Shown here piece after piece: positions 8,452-17,989 of a stretch of DNA of 64,000 nucleotides. Location: assembly GCA_002423395.1 (NCBI GenBank), contig DIVZ01000005.1:186001-250000 (forward strand), read 5' to 3'. The notes under the pieces are model-generated. The model did no database searches, was not told the DNA's origin, and saw only the letters and a program-made list of their open reading frames with translations. Each line of letters begins with the position of its first letter. The stretch's first letter is position 1. Made by a program: the position numbers and the translations under genes. The stretch comes from Eubacteriaceae bacterium UBA6119 (GTDB taxonomy: Bacteria > Bacillota > Clostridia > Eubacteriales > UBA1433).

Positions 8452-9144
8452 TTAAATATCGCTGCATTCCGCCGCAAGGCAGTTTAGGCCTTCCTGCATT
8501 GTCTTGGCAATCTGTTTTAAGCTGTTGTTATCATCTTCAAGAATGGAAAACTTTTCTCCTAATATCATTTTTTTCTTAGATTTACTTATATATACAGGAA
8601 TAAAATCGACATGTTTGCCGGTTTTTTGATAATACAGCTTATCTATTTTTGCGAAACCCGAATACAGCCTGCCTGTATACGGCTCTTTGCTTGTATAATC
8701 AATATCCGGAAATATTACAACGCGTTCATTGTTGATAAGGGCGTCTACGCTGTCTTGTATTGTTTTATATATGTTGTGCATATCTTGGCTGTTAATTCTG
8801 TAAACAGAAAGGGCATGCATTGAATTAAGCAGCTTAGGCACAAAACAAGATAATGCTTTGGCGTATATTTTTGAAAGTACGGGATTAATTTTATAACGTG
8901 TAATAAATGTATAATTATAAAACTGATCATAGCAGTCAGTTTTATTTAAAAACATGTTATATACCCACATACGCACATCAACAGGGCAGAATGTCATAAA
9001 AGTAATAGGTCCGTACATATTTTGGTGATGGCCAATATATACGCATGGTGAGATAAATTCTATTTTTTCCGGAACTGAAATTTTACGCGCAAAAAAATAT
9101 TTAATTTTTCGGCAAACTTTGAATAATATTCCGTATTTATTCAT
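8452..9144 (-). CDS. Acyltransferase-like protein (LPLAT/PlsC superfamily)
   Basis: A 230-residue protein whose order of motifs suggests the lysophospholipid acyltransferase fold. YIGHHQNMYGP near residue 37 stands where the catalytic HX4D box is expected, VVIFPDIDYTS near 145 resembles the FPEG(T/S)RS block, and VDFIPVYIS follows as the motif IV strand. The aspartate of HX4D is not evident (glycine at that spacing), so activity is uncertain. The N-terminus is basic with no clear long membrane helix. It lies 12 nt after the GT2/GtrA gene on the same strand, so the two probably act together on a lipid-linked or envelope glycolipid substrate. This is inference from context. Confidence 0.55.
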   Translation of the reverse strand: MNKYGILFKVCRKIKYFFARKISVPEKIEFISPCVYIGHHQNMYGPITFMTFCPVDVRMWVYNMFLNKTDCYDQFYNYTFITRYKINPVLSKIYAKALSCFVPKLLNSMHALSVYRINSQDMHNIYKTIQDSVDALINNERVVIFPDIDYTSKEPYTGRLYSGFAKIDKLYYQKTGKHVDFIPVYISKSKKKMILGEKFSILEDDNNSLKQIAKTMQEGLNCLAAECSDI

Positions 9145-9156
9145 GTTGACCTCTGG

Positions 9157-10233
9157 TTATTGGTATTTCAAAGTCTTCTTTTTGAAATCCAATCTCTTTT
9201 GTATTTGATAGCTTATTGTTGATATTAACAAATCCACAACAAGTTTTATAAATACGATATTAACTTTTTCGGTAAGCGAAAACTCTAAAACTGCGAAATA
9301 TGAAACTATTAACTGCGCTAACCAGAATAAATAATATTTTATTACTTTATTTTTGGGCGGGATGTCATGTGTTGATATTTTTTTATGATTTATTATATAA
9401 TTCACAATAGATGAGCCTATTCTTGCGATAATTGTTGCGATAAGTACTTTTGGCGCAAGTTCTACATCAATAAAAAACACATAAAAACATAACGCGAAAA
9501 TTAAGATATCTGTTAAGATAGACGTAACATATTTTGATATATAGGCAAAAAACGAGCCCAATATTCTAATAAATATTATTGATGTATCATAAAATGTTCT
9601 GAAATGAGACCCTTTATTATCGTTTATATAGATGGTTTTAATAGGAATTTTTACAATATCAATATTATTTATTCTTAAATATGCCAGTACGTTCATCTCA
9701 TAGTCATATCTGTCGCCTTTGATGTTTATCATGTATTTAAGTAAATCTGAAGTGAATCCTCTTAATCCGCTTTGGGTGTCCCAAATATTGCATCCGTAAA
9801 GAATTGAGAATAATAATGCGCTTGTGGCATTTCCTATACGCGATCGGAAAGGCACATTTTTATTGTATAAATCTCTTTGACCAAGTATTGCTTTTCTGTT
9901 GCCGCCCTGTTTTATAATCCCTGCAATTTTTATAATATCAGCAATATCATGCTGGCCGTCTGCGTCTGCTGTTATAATTCCTTTGTGGTTTGGATAATTT
10001 TCAATAAAGTATTTGTAAGCAGTTTTTAATGCTGCGCCTTTGCCTCTGTTTACTTCGTGGCTAAGCACAATGCAGCCTTCAATATCCGCTAATTCATTAA
10101 ATATATTATCATACGCACAACTGCTTCCGTCATTAATAATAATGACGGGTTTTAAATCATTTTGTATTATTTTTTTAACATAATTTATTAACGATGTATC
10201 GGGATTAAGTGAAGGTATAATAACGCTTACCAT
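9157..10233 (-). CDS. GT2 glycosyltransferase fused to GtrA-like membrane domain
   Basis: Residues 1-225 form a GT-A family 2 glycosyltransferase: VSVIIPSLN at the start, INDGSS for nucleotide binding, TADADGQHD as the metal-binding box, and DTQSGLRGF, a signature of dolichyl/undecaprenyl-phosphate mannosyl- or glucosyltransferases. Residues about 226-350 contain four hydrophobic segments like GtrA proteins, which are thought to flip lipid-linked sugars. The fusion suggests synthesis and membrane translocation of an undecaprenyl-phosphate sugar. The ATG at 10233 is chosen over the TTG at 10245 because GAGGAAA precedes it. An extended -10 element (TGA TATAAT) lies at about 10268-10276 on the minus strand. 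Confidence 0.85.
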   Translation of the reverse strand: MVSVIIPSLNPDTSLINYVKKIIQNDLKPVIIINDGSSCAYDNIFNELADIEGCIVLSHEVNRGKGAALKTAYKYFIENYPNHKGIITADADGQHDIADIIKIAGIIKQGGNRKAILGQRDLYNKNVPFRSRIGNATSALLFSILYGCNIWDTQSGLRGFTSDLLKYMINIKGDRYDYEMNVLAYLRINNIDIVKIPIKTIYINDNKGSHFRTFYDTSIIFIRILGSFFAYISKYVTSILTDILIFALCFYVFFIDVELAPKVLIATIIARIGSSIVNYIINHKKISTHDIPPKNKVIKYYLFWLAQLIVSYFAVLEFSLTEKVNIVFIKLVVDLLISTISYQIQKRLDFKKKTLKYQ

Positions 10234-10387
10234 GATTTTCCTCAATTTTTTTAATAAATTTAATTAAATTATATCATATTTTAATTAATTATATTTTAAA
10301 TCATATTTTATATTTAATAATACTTTTAATAAAAAAATTGTCTAATTTGGCAATTTTTACTTGAAAACGTATTAACATTTATTTACT

Positions 10388-10417
10388 TTGACAAAATATA
10401 TTTATTATTTGTATAAT
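10388..10417 (+). promoter_or_regulatory. Promoter of rnpB
   Basis: Perfect TTGACA (10388-10393) and TATAAT (10412-10417), 18 nt apart, end just before the RNase P RNA. A transcript would begin near 10424. Confidence 0.82.
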
Positions 10418-10424
10418 AGACTAT

Positions 10425-10797
10425 GTTGCGTTATAATACGTTAGTAATATTTAAGAAATATGCAAGCCATTTGACCGCGCAAATTTTGTGAGGAAAGTCC
10501 GAGCTCCGCAGGGCAAAATGCCGGATAACGTCCGGTGAAGGCAACTTCAAGGAAAGTGCAACAGAAAACAAACCGCCGAATTTTCGGTAAGGATGAAACC
10601 GTGAGGTAAGAGCTCACGTAATGTGCAGGTAACTGCATGTTATGAAAACCCCATTTGGAGCAAGACCAAGTAGAACCGTTAAGCAGCTGCCCGTTGTGGT
10701 TCGTGGTAGGTCGCATAAGCATGTTGGCGACAATATGCTAAGATAGATGGTCATTAATACAGAACTCGGCTTATTCGCCTGCATATAAAAATATTAC
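10425..10797 (+). ncRNA. rnpB: RNase P RNA
   Basis: This is the catalytic RNA that trims the 5' ends of pre-tRNAs. The universally conserved P4 region is present as GAGGAAAGTCCGAGCTC (about 10490-10506), with the partner segment CAGAACTCGGCTTA near the 3' end. Other recognisable parts are CAACAGAAA and the AAACCCCATTTGGAGCAAGACC block. The outer helix P1 can be drawn between AATATTT...ATATGCA (10446-10463) and TGCATAT...AAATATT (10780-10795). I set the 5' end at the promoter and the 3' end at P1, so the boundaries are approximate by about 20 nt. No strong separate terminator is visible. Confidence 0.93.
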
Positions 10798-10946
10798 AAT
10801 TTTGCAATTCAATTTTTTATATATATAAAATTCTATTTATATTTATTCATTATTTCATGCGTTATAATAAATGCTATTGCGTTTTATTATATATTACACC
10901 TACTGTTTTTCAAAATAATAGAGATAGTTTTTGTAGGAGGAATTTT

Positions 10947-13900
10947 ATGTCGAAAATGAAAACAATGGATGGGAATACCGCTGCAGCGCATTCTTCATAT
11001 GCGTTTACGGAAGTTGCGGCCATATTTCCCATAACCCCATCATCGGTAATGGCTGAGCTTTTGGATGAATGGTCGGCTCACGGCAGAAAAAATATTTTTG
11101 GCCAGGAAGTAAAAGTTGTTGAAATGCAAAGCGAAGGCGGAGCTGCAGGAGCTGTCCACGGCTCATTGTCTGCAGGCGCGTTAACCAGCACATTTACCGC
11201 ATCGCAAGGGTTGCTTTTAATGATTCCCAATATGTATAAAATTGCCGGAGAAATGCTACCGGGCGTTTTTCATGTAACAGCGAGGGCTATAGCAGCGCAT
11301 GCTCTTAGTATATTCGGCGATCACTCTGATATAATGGCTTCGAGACAGACAGGATTTGCATTGCTTGCGTCAAACAGCGTGCAGGAAAGTATGGACATGG
11401 CTGCCATTGCGCATTTATCCGCAATATCAACATCCATTCCGTTTGTGCATTTCTTTGACGGTTTCAGAACAAGTCACGAAGTTCAAAAAATACAGGTGCT
11501 CGATTATGATGATCTTGCAAAATTGGTTGACAAAGATGCAATTAAAAGATTTAAAGAAAAAAGCCTTAATCCTGAGCGTCCTGTAATAAAAGGCACAGCT
11601 CAGAATCCGGATATATTTTTCCAATGCAGAGAAGCAAGCAATCCTTATTATGTAGACATTGCCGATAAGGTTGAGTACTATATGGACGAGCTTGCTAAAG
11701 TTACAAAAAGACAATACAAGCCTTTTGAATACTATGGAGCAGCCGATGCTAAAGAAATAATTGTAGCAATTGGCTCAGTTGTTGAAACTGCCGAAGAAGT
11801 AGTTGATTATCTAAACGCAAAAGGTGAAAAAACAGGACTTATAAAAGTAAGACTATACAGACCGTTTTCGGTTAAACACTTATTAAAAGTGCTTCCGAAA
11901 ACTGTTGAAAAAATTGCTGTTTTAGATAGAAGCAAAGAACCCGGCGCTCCCGGCGAAGCTTTGTATCTTGATATAAAATCCGTATTTTTTAATGAAAAAA
12001 ATGCGCCTGTTATAGTAGGAGGCAGATACGGTCTTGGCTCTAAAGACACGACTCCGTCTCAAATACTTGCAGTTTATGAAAATTTAAAATCAGACAATCC
12101 CAAAAATGATTTTACAGTTGGAATTATAGACGATGTTACTAATAAATCGCTTGAAATTAAAAATACGATAGTAACTGAAAGCAAAGGCACTGTAAGATGT
12201 AAATTCTGGGGTCTTGGCAGCGACGGTACGGTAGGAGCTAACAAGAGCGCTATTAAAATTATCGGCGACAATACTGACATGTATGCTCAAGGTTATTTTG
12301 AATACGACAGCAAAAAGAGCGGAGGCGTTACCGTTTCCCATTTAAGATTTGGAAAAACTCCTATAAGATCAACGTATTTAATAAATCAGGCTGATTTTAT
12401 TTCATGTTCATTGCAGACATACGTGTATCAGTTTGATTTGCTTGACGGTCTTAAAAGAGGCGGAACATTCCTTTTAAATACCACTTGGACGCCTGACGAG
12501 TTAGATTCTAAACTTCCTGCAAAATTTAAAAAATATATAGCTCAAAACGATATTAACTTTTATATAATTGACGCCACGGCTCTTGCCGAAGAAATCGGTC
12601 TCGGCGGAAGAACAAATATGATAATGCAGACAGCGTTCTTTAAGCTTGCCGAAGTAATTGATTTTAATGAAGCTGTTAAGTTTTTAAAAGACGAAGTTAT
12701 TAAAAACTACGGCAAAAAAGGCGAGAAAATAATTAAAATGAATATGGACGCTATTGAGCGAAGCATAACATCTCTTAAAAAAGTTGAAATTAAAAAAGAC
12801 TGGCTAAACGCTGAAGACGCAGATGCAAGCGCTAAAAATGAACCTGATTTTATCAAAAATATATTAAGACCTATAAACGCTAAAAAAGGCGACAGTTTGC
12901 CGGTATCAGCATTTAAAGACCTAGCAGACGGCACTTTCCCGTCAGGAACAAGCGCATACGAAAAACGAGGAATTGCGGCTAATGTACCGGAGTGGATAGC
13001 CGAAAACTGCATACAATGCGGAAGATGTTCTTTTGTATGCCCTCACGCGTCGATTCGCCCGTTCCTTCTTACAAAAGATGAAACAGATAAAGCGCCCAAC
13101 GGTTTTGATGTAATAAAAGCTTCCGGCAAAGAGTTTGAAGGCTATAATTACCGCATACAGGTATCGCCTATGGATTGTACGGGATGCGGAAGCTGCGCTG
13201 AAGTTTGTCCGGCAAAACAGAAAGCGCTTGTTATGAAACCTCTTCAAAGCCAGCTTGAACAGCAGGCAAAATTTGATTTTGCGGTTAATCTGAAAGATAA
13301 AAGCAAAGATATAGATAAAACAAGCGTCAAAAACAGCCAGTTTGCGAAACCGCTTCTTGAATTTTCAGGCGCGTGCGGAGGATGCGGCGAAACGCCGTAT
13401 ATTAAATATATCACTCAGTACTGCGGCGAGCGAATGATAGTTGCGAATGCTACGGGATGTACGTCAATCTGGGGCGCCAGCGCTCCAAGTATGCCGTACA
13501 CGAAAAACCAGGAAGGCAAAGGTCCGGCATGGGCGAACTCTTTATTTGAAGATAATGCCGAATACGGATACGGCATGGCAGTCGCGGTAAAACAAATAAG
13601 AGAGCAAGTAAAAACTAATATGCAGTACATTTCGCAAAATACGAAAAACGGCGAATTAAAAAAAGCTGCAGATAAATGGCTTGAAAATATTGATGATGCA
13701 AAAATAAGCCAGGAAGCCGGAATGGAATTTTTGGCATTGGAAAACAGCGCGTCAGATTGCAAAGAACAATTTAACTCAATAAAAGACAATAAAGATTATC
13801 TCGGCAAAAAGAGCGTATGGATATTCGGCGGGGACGGCTGGGCTTATGATATAGGATACGGCGGACTCGACCATGTGCTTGCAAGCGGCGAAAATGTAAA

Positions 13901-14459
13901 TGTACTGGTGCTTGACACAGAGGTTTACTCAAATACGGGCGGGCAGTCATCCAAAGCTACGCCGACAGCGTCGGTTGCGAAATTTGCAGCAAGCGGAAAG
14001 AAAACCAAGAAAAAAGATTTAGGCATGATGGCGGTATCTTACGGATACGTATATGTTGCTCAAGTTGCATTAGGCTCAGACATGAATCAGTTCATTAAAG
14101 CTGTAAGCGAAGCTGAAAGCTATGACGGACCATCTTTGATAATAGCTTATGCGCCTTGCATTAACCACGGAATAAAAGCCGGCATGAGCAAGAGCATTGA
14201 ACAGGAAAAGAAAGCGGTTGACGCAGGATACTGGCATTTATACAGACATAATCCGCTTCTTGCGCAGCAAGGCAAAACTCCGTTTGTACTCGACAGCAAA
14301 GAACCTAAAGATGATTTCATAGAATTCTTAAGAAGCGAAACAAGATATACGTCGCTTGAACTGGAATTCCCGGCTGAAGCTAAGGAACTGTTTAAAAAAG
14401 CTGAATCTGAATCAAAACAAAGATATAAAGGCTATAAAGCATTATCCGAACAAAAATAA
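10947..14459 (+). CDS. nifJ: Pyruvate:ferredoxin (flavodoxin) oxidoreductase
   Basis: This homodimeric enzyme oxidises pyruvate to acetyl-CoA and CO2 and passes electrons to ferredoxin, the core of clostridial fermentation. At 1170 residues it has the full single-chain layout: N-terminal pyrimidine-binding domain (MDGNTAAAHSSYAFTEVAAI, ITPSS), domain II, the EKR/gamma-type region, two 4Fe-4S motifs (CIQCGRCSFVCP about 688 and CTGCGSCAEVCP about 744), a further cluster-binding CGGCGETPY, and a C-terminal TPP site with GGDGWAYDIG and NTGGQ. The start at 10947 follows TAGGAGGA; the upstream in-frame ATG at 10857 would add 30 non-homologous residues. It is a single-gene unit closed by a terminator. 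Confidence 0.97.
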   Translation: MSKMKTMDGNTAAAHSSYAFTEVAAIFPITPSSVMAELLDEWSAHGRKNIFGQEVKVVEMQSEGGAAGAVHGSLSAGALTSTFTASQGLLLMIPNMYKIAGEMLPGVFHVTARAIAAHALSIFGDHSDIMASRQTGFALLASNSVQESMDMAAIAHLSAISTSIPFVHFFDGFRTSHEVQKIQVLDYDDLAKLVDKDAIKRFKEKSLNPERPVIKGTAQNPDIFFQCREASNPYYVDIADKVEYYMDELAKVTKRQYKPFEYYGAADAKEIIVAIGSVVETAEEVVDYLNAKGEKTGLIKVRLYRPFSVKHLLKVLPKTVEKIAVLDRSKEPGAPGEALYLDIKSVFFNEKNAPVIVGGRYGLGSKDTTPSQILAVYENLKSDNPKNDFTVGIIDDVTNKSLEIKNTIVTESKGTVRCKFWGLGSDGTVGANKSAIKIIGDNTDMYAQGYFEYDSKKSGGVTVSHLRFGKTPIRSTYLINQADFISCSLQTYVYQFDLLDGLKRGGTFLLNTTWTPDELDSKLPAKFKKYIAQNDINFYIIDATALAEEIGLGGRTNMIMQTAFFKLAEVIDFNEAVKFLKDEVIKNYGKKGEKIIKMNMDAIERSITSLKKVEIKKDWLNAEDADASAKNEPDFIKNILRPINAKKGDSLPVSAFKDLADGTFPSGTSAYEKRGIAANVPEWIAENCIQCGRCSFVCPHASIRPFLLTKDETDKAPNGFDVIKASGKEFEGYNYRIQVSPMDCTGCGSCAEVCPAKQKALVMKPLQSQLEQQAKFDFAVNLKDKSKDIDKTSVKNSQFAKPLLEFSGACGGCGETPYIKYITQYCGERMIVANATGCTSIWGASAPSMPYTKNQEGKGPAWANSLFEDNAEYGYGMAVAVKQIREQVKTNMQYISQNTKNGELKKAADKWLENIDDAKISQEAGMEFLALENSASDCKEQFNSIKDNKDYLGKKSVWIFGGDGWAYDIGYGGLDHVLASGENVNVLVLDTEVYSNTGGQSSKATPTASVAKFAASGKKTKKKDLGMMAVSYGYVYVAQVALGSDMNQFIKAVSEAESYDGPSLIIAYAPCINHGIKAGMSKSIEQEKKAVDAGYWHLYRHNPLLAQQGKTPFVLDSKEPKDDFIEFLRSETRYTSLELEFPAEAKELFKKAESESKQRYKGYKALSEQK

Positions 14460-14473
14460 TAAATCAAAAAGAA

Positions 14474-14501
14474 AAGGCATGCGTTAAGCATGCTTTTTTT
14501 G
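14474..14501 (+). terminator. Terminator after nifJ
   Basis: The stem GCATGC/GCATGC (extended by AAG/TTT) with loop GTTAA is followed by seven T residues. Confidence 0.88.
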
Positions 14502-14518
14502 TGCGTAAAATTATTGTA

Positions 14519-14547
14519 TTGTGAATATCTGTTTTATGTTTTATAAT
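14519..14547 (+). promoter_or_regulatory. Promoter of the MFS gene
   Basis: TTGTGA (14519-14524) and TATAAT (14542-14547) are spaced by 17 nt, 36 nt before the start codon. Confidence 0.65.
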
Positions 14548-14583
14548 TGGTAAATCAACTCAAAATGAGGTTATGCATACTTT

Positions 14584-15765
14584 ATGACAACAGAAAAAAA
14601 TACTTTATGGACAAAAAACTTCATATTAATGTGCGTTGTTAATCTTGTAATGTTTATAGGATTTCAAATGCTTGTCTCAACTTTCCCTTTTTTTGTTATG
14701 CATCTTGGCGGCGATGAAGCTGTTGCAGGCGTTGCCAGCGGGTTGTTTTCGGTATCTTCATTGATGATGCGTCCTGTTGTAGGATGGATTTTAGACAACA
14801 AAAGCAGAAAAATACTTCTTTTCTTCGGGCTTGCAGGGCTTGTTTTGCTGCCTGTTTTATATGCCGCAATTAATATTATCGTACTTATACTGTTATTAAG
14901 ATTATTTCACGGTATTTTTTGGGCTTCTACTACAACATCTCTCAACACAAATGCAAGCGATATAATACCTAAAGAGAAATTCGGAGAAGGCATGGGGTAT
15001 TTCGGGCTTACCGCTACAATATCATTATCAGTAGCTCCTCTAATCGGTCTGACGGTTATGGATAAACTGGGCTTTAATGCTTTGTTTTTGTCATCAGCGT
15101 GCATTGTTGCAGTAGCGTTTATATTATCTTTTAATATAAAAGTTAAGGAAACGACGAAAGGGCGCTCTCCGTCATCAGTAAAAAATATCTTTAAAAATAT
15201 TATAAATAAAAACGCATTGCCGGCATCAGCGGTTATGTTTCTATTTTTAATGCCGTATGGCGCGGTTACAACATTTATTGCCGTGTATGCGGAACAGATA
15301 CAAATAGGCTCGGGCGGATTATTTTTTGCCGTAATGGCGATAAGCACAGGGATAGTAAGGATTTTCAGCGGAAAGATTTCCGATAAAAAAGGAGAAGCGC
15401 CTATTGTATATACAGGTGTTATATGCATGGCAGTCTCATTAATATTAATCGCAAACCTATCTTCGCCGCTTACATTTATCATTTCCGCGTTATTATTCGG
15501 CGTAGGGTTCGGAGGCATGGCGCCGACAATGCAGGCTATGGCGATGCGTACGTCTCCTCCCGAGCGCAGAGGTTCCGCTTCGAGCACTTATCTTTGCGCG
15601 TTTGATTTAGGTATGGGTCTGGGAGGTGTAATAAGCGGATATTTTGTAAGATGGTTTGGTTATTCGCATATGTATAAATTTATGATAGTTACTCTTCTGT
15701 TTTCATTTTTGGTTTATTTCTTCTGGGCGAGAAAAACACCGTCTGCATTTAAAAAAGCTTCTTAA
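14584..15765 (+). CDS. MFS transporter
   Basis: A 393-residue major facilitator with about 12 hydrophobic segments in two six-helix halves. The loop 2-3 signature appears as GWILDNKSRK near residue 63 and again in the second half as GKISDKKGEA near 261. It resembles the small-molecule/drug efflux branch (YfcJ/AraJ-like), but the substrate cannot be read from sequence. The intracellular loop between helices 6 and 7 is short (ETTKGRSPSSVKN). It has its own promoter, ends 70 nt before the penicillin-binding protein, and no regulator adjoins it, so no inducer is suggested. Confidence 0.85.
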   Translation: MTTEKNTLWTKNFILMCVVNLVMFIGFQMLVSTFPFFVMHLGGDEAVAGVASGLFSVSSLMMRPVVGWILDNKSRKILLFFGLAGLVLLPVLYAAINIIVLILLLRLFHGIFWASTTTSLNTNASDIIPKEKFGEGMGYFGLTATISLSVAPLIGLTVMDKLGFNALFLSSACIVAVAFILSFNIKVKETTKGRSPSSVKNIFKNIINKNALPASAVMFLFLMPYGAVTTFIAVYAEQIQIGSGGLFFAVMAISTGIVRIFSGKISDKKGEAPIVYTGVICMAVSLILIANLSSPLTFIISALLFGVGFGGMAPTMQAMAMRTSPPERRGSASSTYLCAFDLGMGLGGVISGYFVRWFGYSHMYKFMIVTLLFSFLVYFFWARKTPSAFKKAS

Positions 15766-15835
15766 AATTTTTTTATTTAAATAATTATTTTAATACTACA
15801 GATAATAATGAAAAATTATTATTTGCAGGTTAAAA

Positions 15836-17326
15836 ATGATTGAATTGCAAAACAAACGTATAAAAACATTTATTAAATTTGTGTTTTTTATTTTCACTTT
15901 ACTTAGTTTAATATTAATATACAGAATGTTATTCGTATCAAGCAAACTTACGACTACAATGGCAAACCAACAGCTGGGAGTAATAAAAACAGTTTATACT
16001 CGCGGAATATTTCTCGACAGAAACGGAATAAAAATCACGGGCAATGTAAAAAGCGTCGAAAATATAAACTATATAGACTATATCAATCCGGCTGTTGCAA
16101 AATGTATTGTCGGGGACGTTAAGATTGATACTAAAGATACTACCACAAATTCAGTAAAAGGCGTAAGCGGTTTAAATAAAGCGTATAACGACATTTTGTC
16201 CGCGTCTCAATATCCTTTTTATATAATGGGTATACGTGACGCCAGGTCTAATATTGTGTCTTCGGGAAGCGCTTTTATAAAATCCGCTTCGGACCCCGCA
16301 AATACGCAGATTACATTAACTATTGATTATAATCTCCAAAGCGAAGCGGAAAAATTGCTTCAAAAATACGTAGACGAGAAGGGATATAAAAATATCGCTT
16401 TAGTATTAAGCGATATTAAAACCGGAGAAATTCTTGTTCTTGCCAGTAAGGGCAGTTATTTAAACTCCGCGGTTGTATCATATCAGCCGGGGAGCGTTTT
16501 TAAAATAATAACGGCAGGCTGCGCGCTTGAAGCGGGACTTATAAATCTGGACACCACATTTAACTGTACTGGGCAGATCACTCTTGACGGCAAAGAAAAA
16601 ACAGTCTGCAAAAACGGAGGGCACGGCAAAATTACGCTGCCTAAAGCATTCGCGGTATCATGCAACAGCACTTTTTATGCAATTAACAAAATGCTCAATA
16701 TTACTGACGAAAAAGGCAATATAATCGGCAATATGGCTCTTAATAAAATGGCTGAGCTTAATATAGGAACTTATAAAAACCCTGTAAAAAACAGCTTTAT
16801 ATTAAATTATGATTATTCGTATGACTTTGTAACGGATAAAATATACAATCAGACAGGAACATTCAACGCGGCTTTAGGGCAGGGCGATATTCAGCTTATG
16901 CCCATTACAGTAAACAAAATCATGTCTGCAATTGCAGGTAACGGAATAATTAAAGAGCCTGTATTAATTAAAGAAATAAATACTTTGGGGCTTAAACAGA
17001 ATCTCCAGCAAATTCAAAGTGAAGAAAAAACTATATTTAGTGAAAAAACATGCAAGGATTTGCAGGTTTTGTTAAGACAGGTATGCGTAAGCGGCACAGC
17101 GAGCAGTGCAAAAACAGTAAATAAATACGCCGCAGGCAAAACAGGCACAGCTGAAAATGTGGATAACAAAAGCTGCCACGGATGGTTTACGGGATATTTC
17201 CCTTACGATAATCCTAAATATGCCATGACCGTATTAATTGAGGAAGGCAAAAGCAGCTATAATGCAGTCAAAATCTACAATGATATGCTTGATATTATTT
17301 TAAAATACGATAAAGATATAAATTAA
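15836..17326 (+). CDS. Penicillin-binding protein, class B-like transpeptidase
   Basis: A membrane-anchored D,D-transpeptidase of 496 residues that cross-links peptidoglycan. One N-terminal signal anchor (about 10-30) is followed by RGIFLDRNG, the usual start of the PBP dimerisation region, which is short here. The penicilloyl-serine motifs are complete: SVFK with the nucleophile at Ser220, SCN at 275-277 and KTGTAE at 435. The protein is shorter than PBP2/SpoVD types (600-700 residues) and has no PASTA domains, resembling the compact PbpA/FtsI-like proteins of Clostridia. The next gene starts 68 nt downstream, so a shared transcript is possible. Confidence 0.9.
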   Translation: MIELQNKRIKTFIKFVFFIFTLLSLILIYRMLFVSSKLTTTMANQQLGVIKTVYTRGIFLDRNGIKITGNVKSVENINYIDYINPAVAKCIVGDVKIDTKDTTTNSVKGVSGLNKAYNDILSASQYPFYIMGIRDARSNIVSSGSAFIKSASDPANTQITLTIDYNLQSEAEKLLQKYVDEKGYKNIALVLSDIKTGEILVLASKGSYLNSAVVSYQPGSVFKIITAGCALEAGLINLDTTFNCTGQITLDGKEKTVCKNGGHGKITLPKAFAVSCNSTFYAINKMLNITDEKGNIIGNMALNKMAELNIGTYKNPVKNSFILNYDYSYDFVTDKIYNQTGTFNAALGQGDIQLMPITVNKIMSAIAGNGIIKEPVLIKEINTLGLKQNLQQIQSEEKTIFSEKTCKDLQVLLRQVCVSGTASSAKTVNKYAAGKTGTAENVDNKSCHGWFTGYFPYDNPKYAMTVLIEEGKSSYNAVKIYNDMLDIILKYDKDIN

Positions 17327-17393
17327 TCAAAATTAGAATAAATTATGTTATAATATATCACCGGAGCAAAACAAAGTTTATTTTGGAGTTGTA

Positions 17394-17975
17394 ATGTTAG
17401 AAGATTTTGCGGTAGTTTGCATATCAAATAAAGTCTGCGCTGACCTCGTTGTTTCTATATTAACAAAACATGGAATTAATTCACTGTCATTAATCGATGA
17501 TTTTTCAACTTTTTTAAGGACTATAAGAAGCAGAGACGTAAATTTGGTCATTATGGATGATGACGCAAAATCGTTGAGCAATTATCAGCTTCTGTATACA
17601 ATAAAAAATACACAGCAGGCAGTCGAGGCAATTTTATTTTCAAATAAGCATAATGAGCTTAATGAATATATAAAAAAAGGTATTATTTTCGGATATTTTT
17701 CTATGCCGTTAAATAATTTTGAAATAGAGCAGCTAGTACTAAGCGCAGTGCGCAGCAGCAGACGTACATATAAAATGCAAAATGAACTTGAAGAGCTCAA
17801 ATCAAAATTAAAAAACAGGATACTTATAGAAAGAGCAAAAGAAATAGTAGCGGACGATAAAAAAATAAGCCTTGATAAAGCTTATAAGGCTATGCAGAGC
17901 CTTAGTATGAACAAAGGTATATCGCTTGAAAAATTGGCTCAGATAATAATTGAGAATAATGAAAAAAGCGAATAA
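17394..17975 (+). CDS. ANTAR-domain antiterminator with pseudo-receiver
   Basis: A 193-residue regulator with an N-terminal receiver-like domain (about 1-115), a coiled-coil linker (about 122-140) and a C-terminal ANTAR RNA-binding domain (about 138-188, with RAKEIVADDKKISLDKAYKAMQ). ANTAR proteins bind paired hairpins in leader RNA and prevent termination. In the receiver, the acidic VIMDDDA loop is present but the conserved lysine near FSMPL appears to be missing, so phosphorylation may not control it. A TGTTATAAT extended -10 lies at 17346-17354. No sensor kinase or obvious hairpin-pair target lies next to it. It is 14 nt upstream of tdk. Confidence 0.85.
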   Translation: MLEDFAVVCISNKVCADLVVSILTKHGINSLSLIDDFSTFLRTIRSRDVNLVIMDDDAKSLSNYQLLYTIKNTQQAVEAILFSNKHNELNEYIKKGIIFGYFSMPLNNFEIEQLVLSAVRSSRRTYKMQNELEELKSKLKNRILIERAKEIVADDKKISLDKAYKAMQSLSMNKGISLEKLAQIIIENNEKSE

Positions 17976-17989
17976 TTAAAGGTGTATAT

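Noticed and set aside
10441..10722. Minus-strand frame of 93 codons over rnpB
   Set aside because: It lies entirely within the RNase P RNA gene and has no protein features.
10428..10869. The 11-mer GCGTTATAATA at 10428-10438 and again at 10859-10869
   Set aside because: Both contain a -10-like TATAAT, and the pair may be a shared promoter context around rnpB and nifJ, but it is too short and AT-rich to call a repeat or duplication.
14907..15587. Minus-strand open frame (226 codons) inside the MFS gene
   Set aside because: Shadow of the transporter coding frame; no homologous motif and no start signals.
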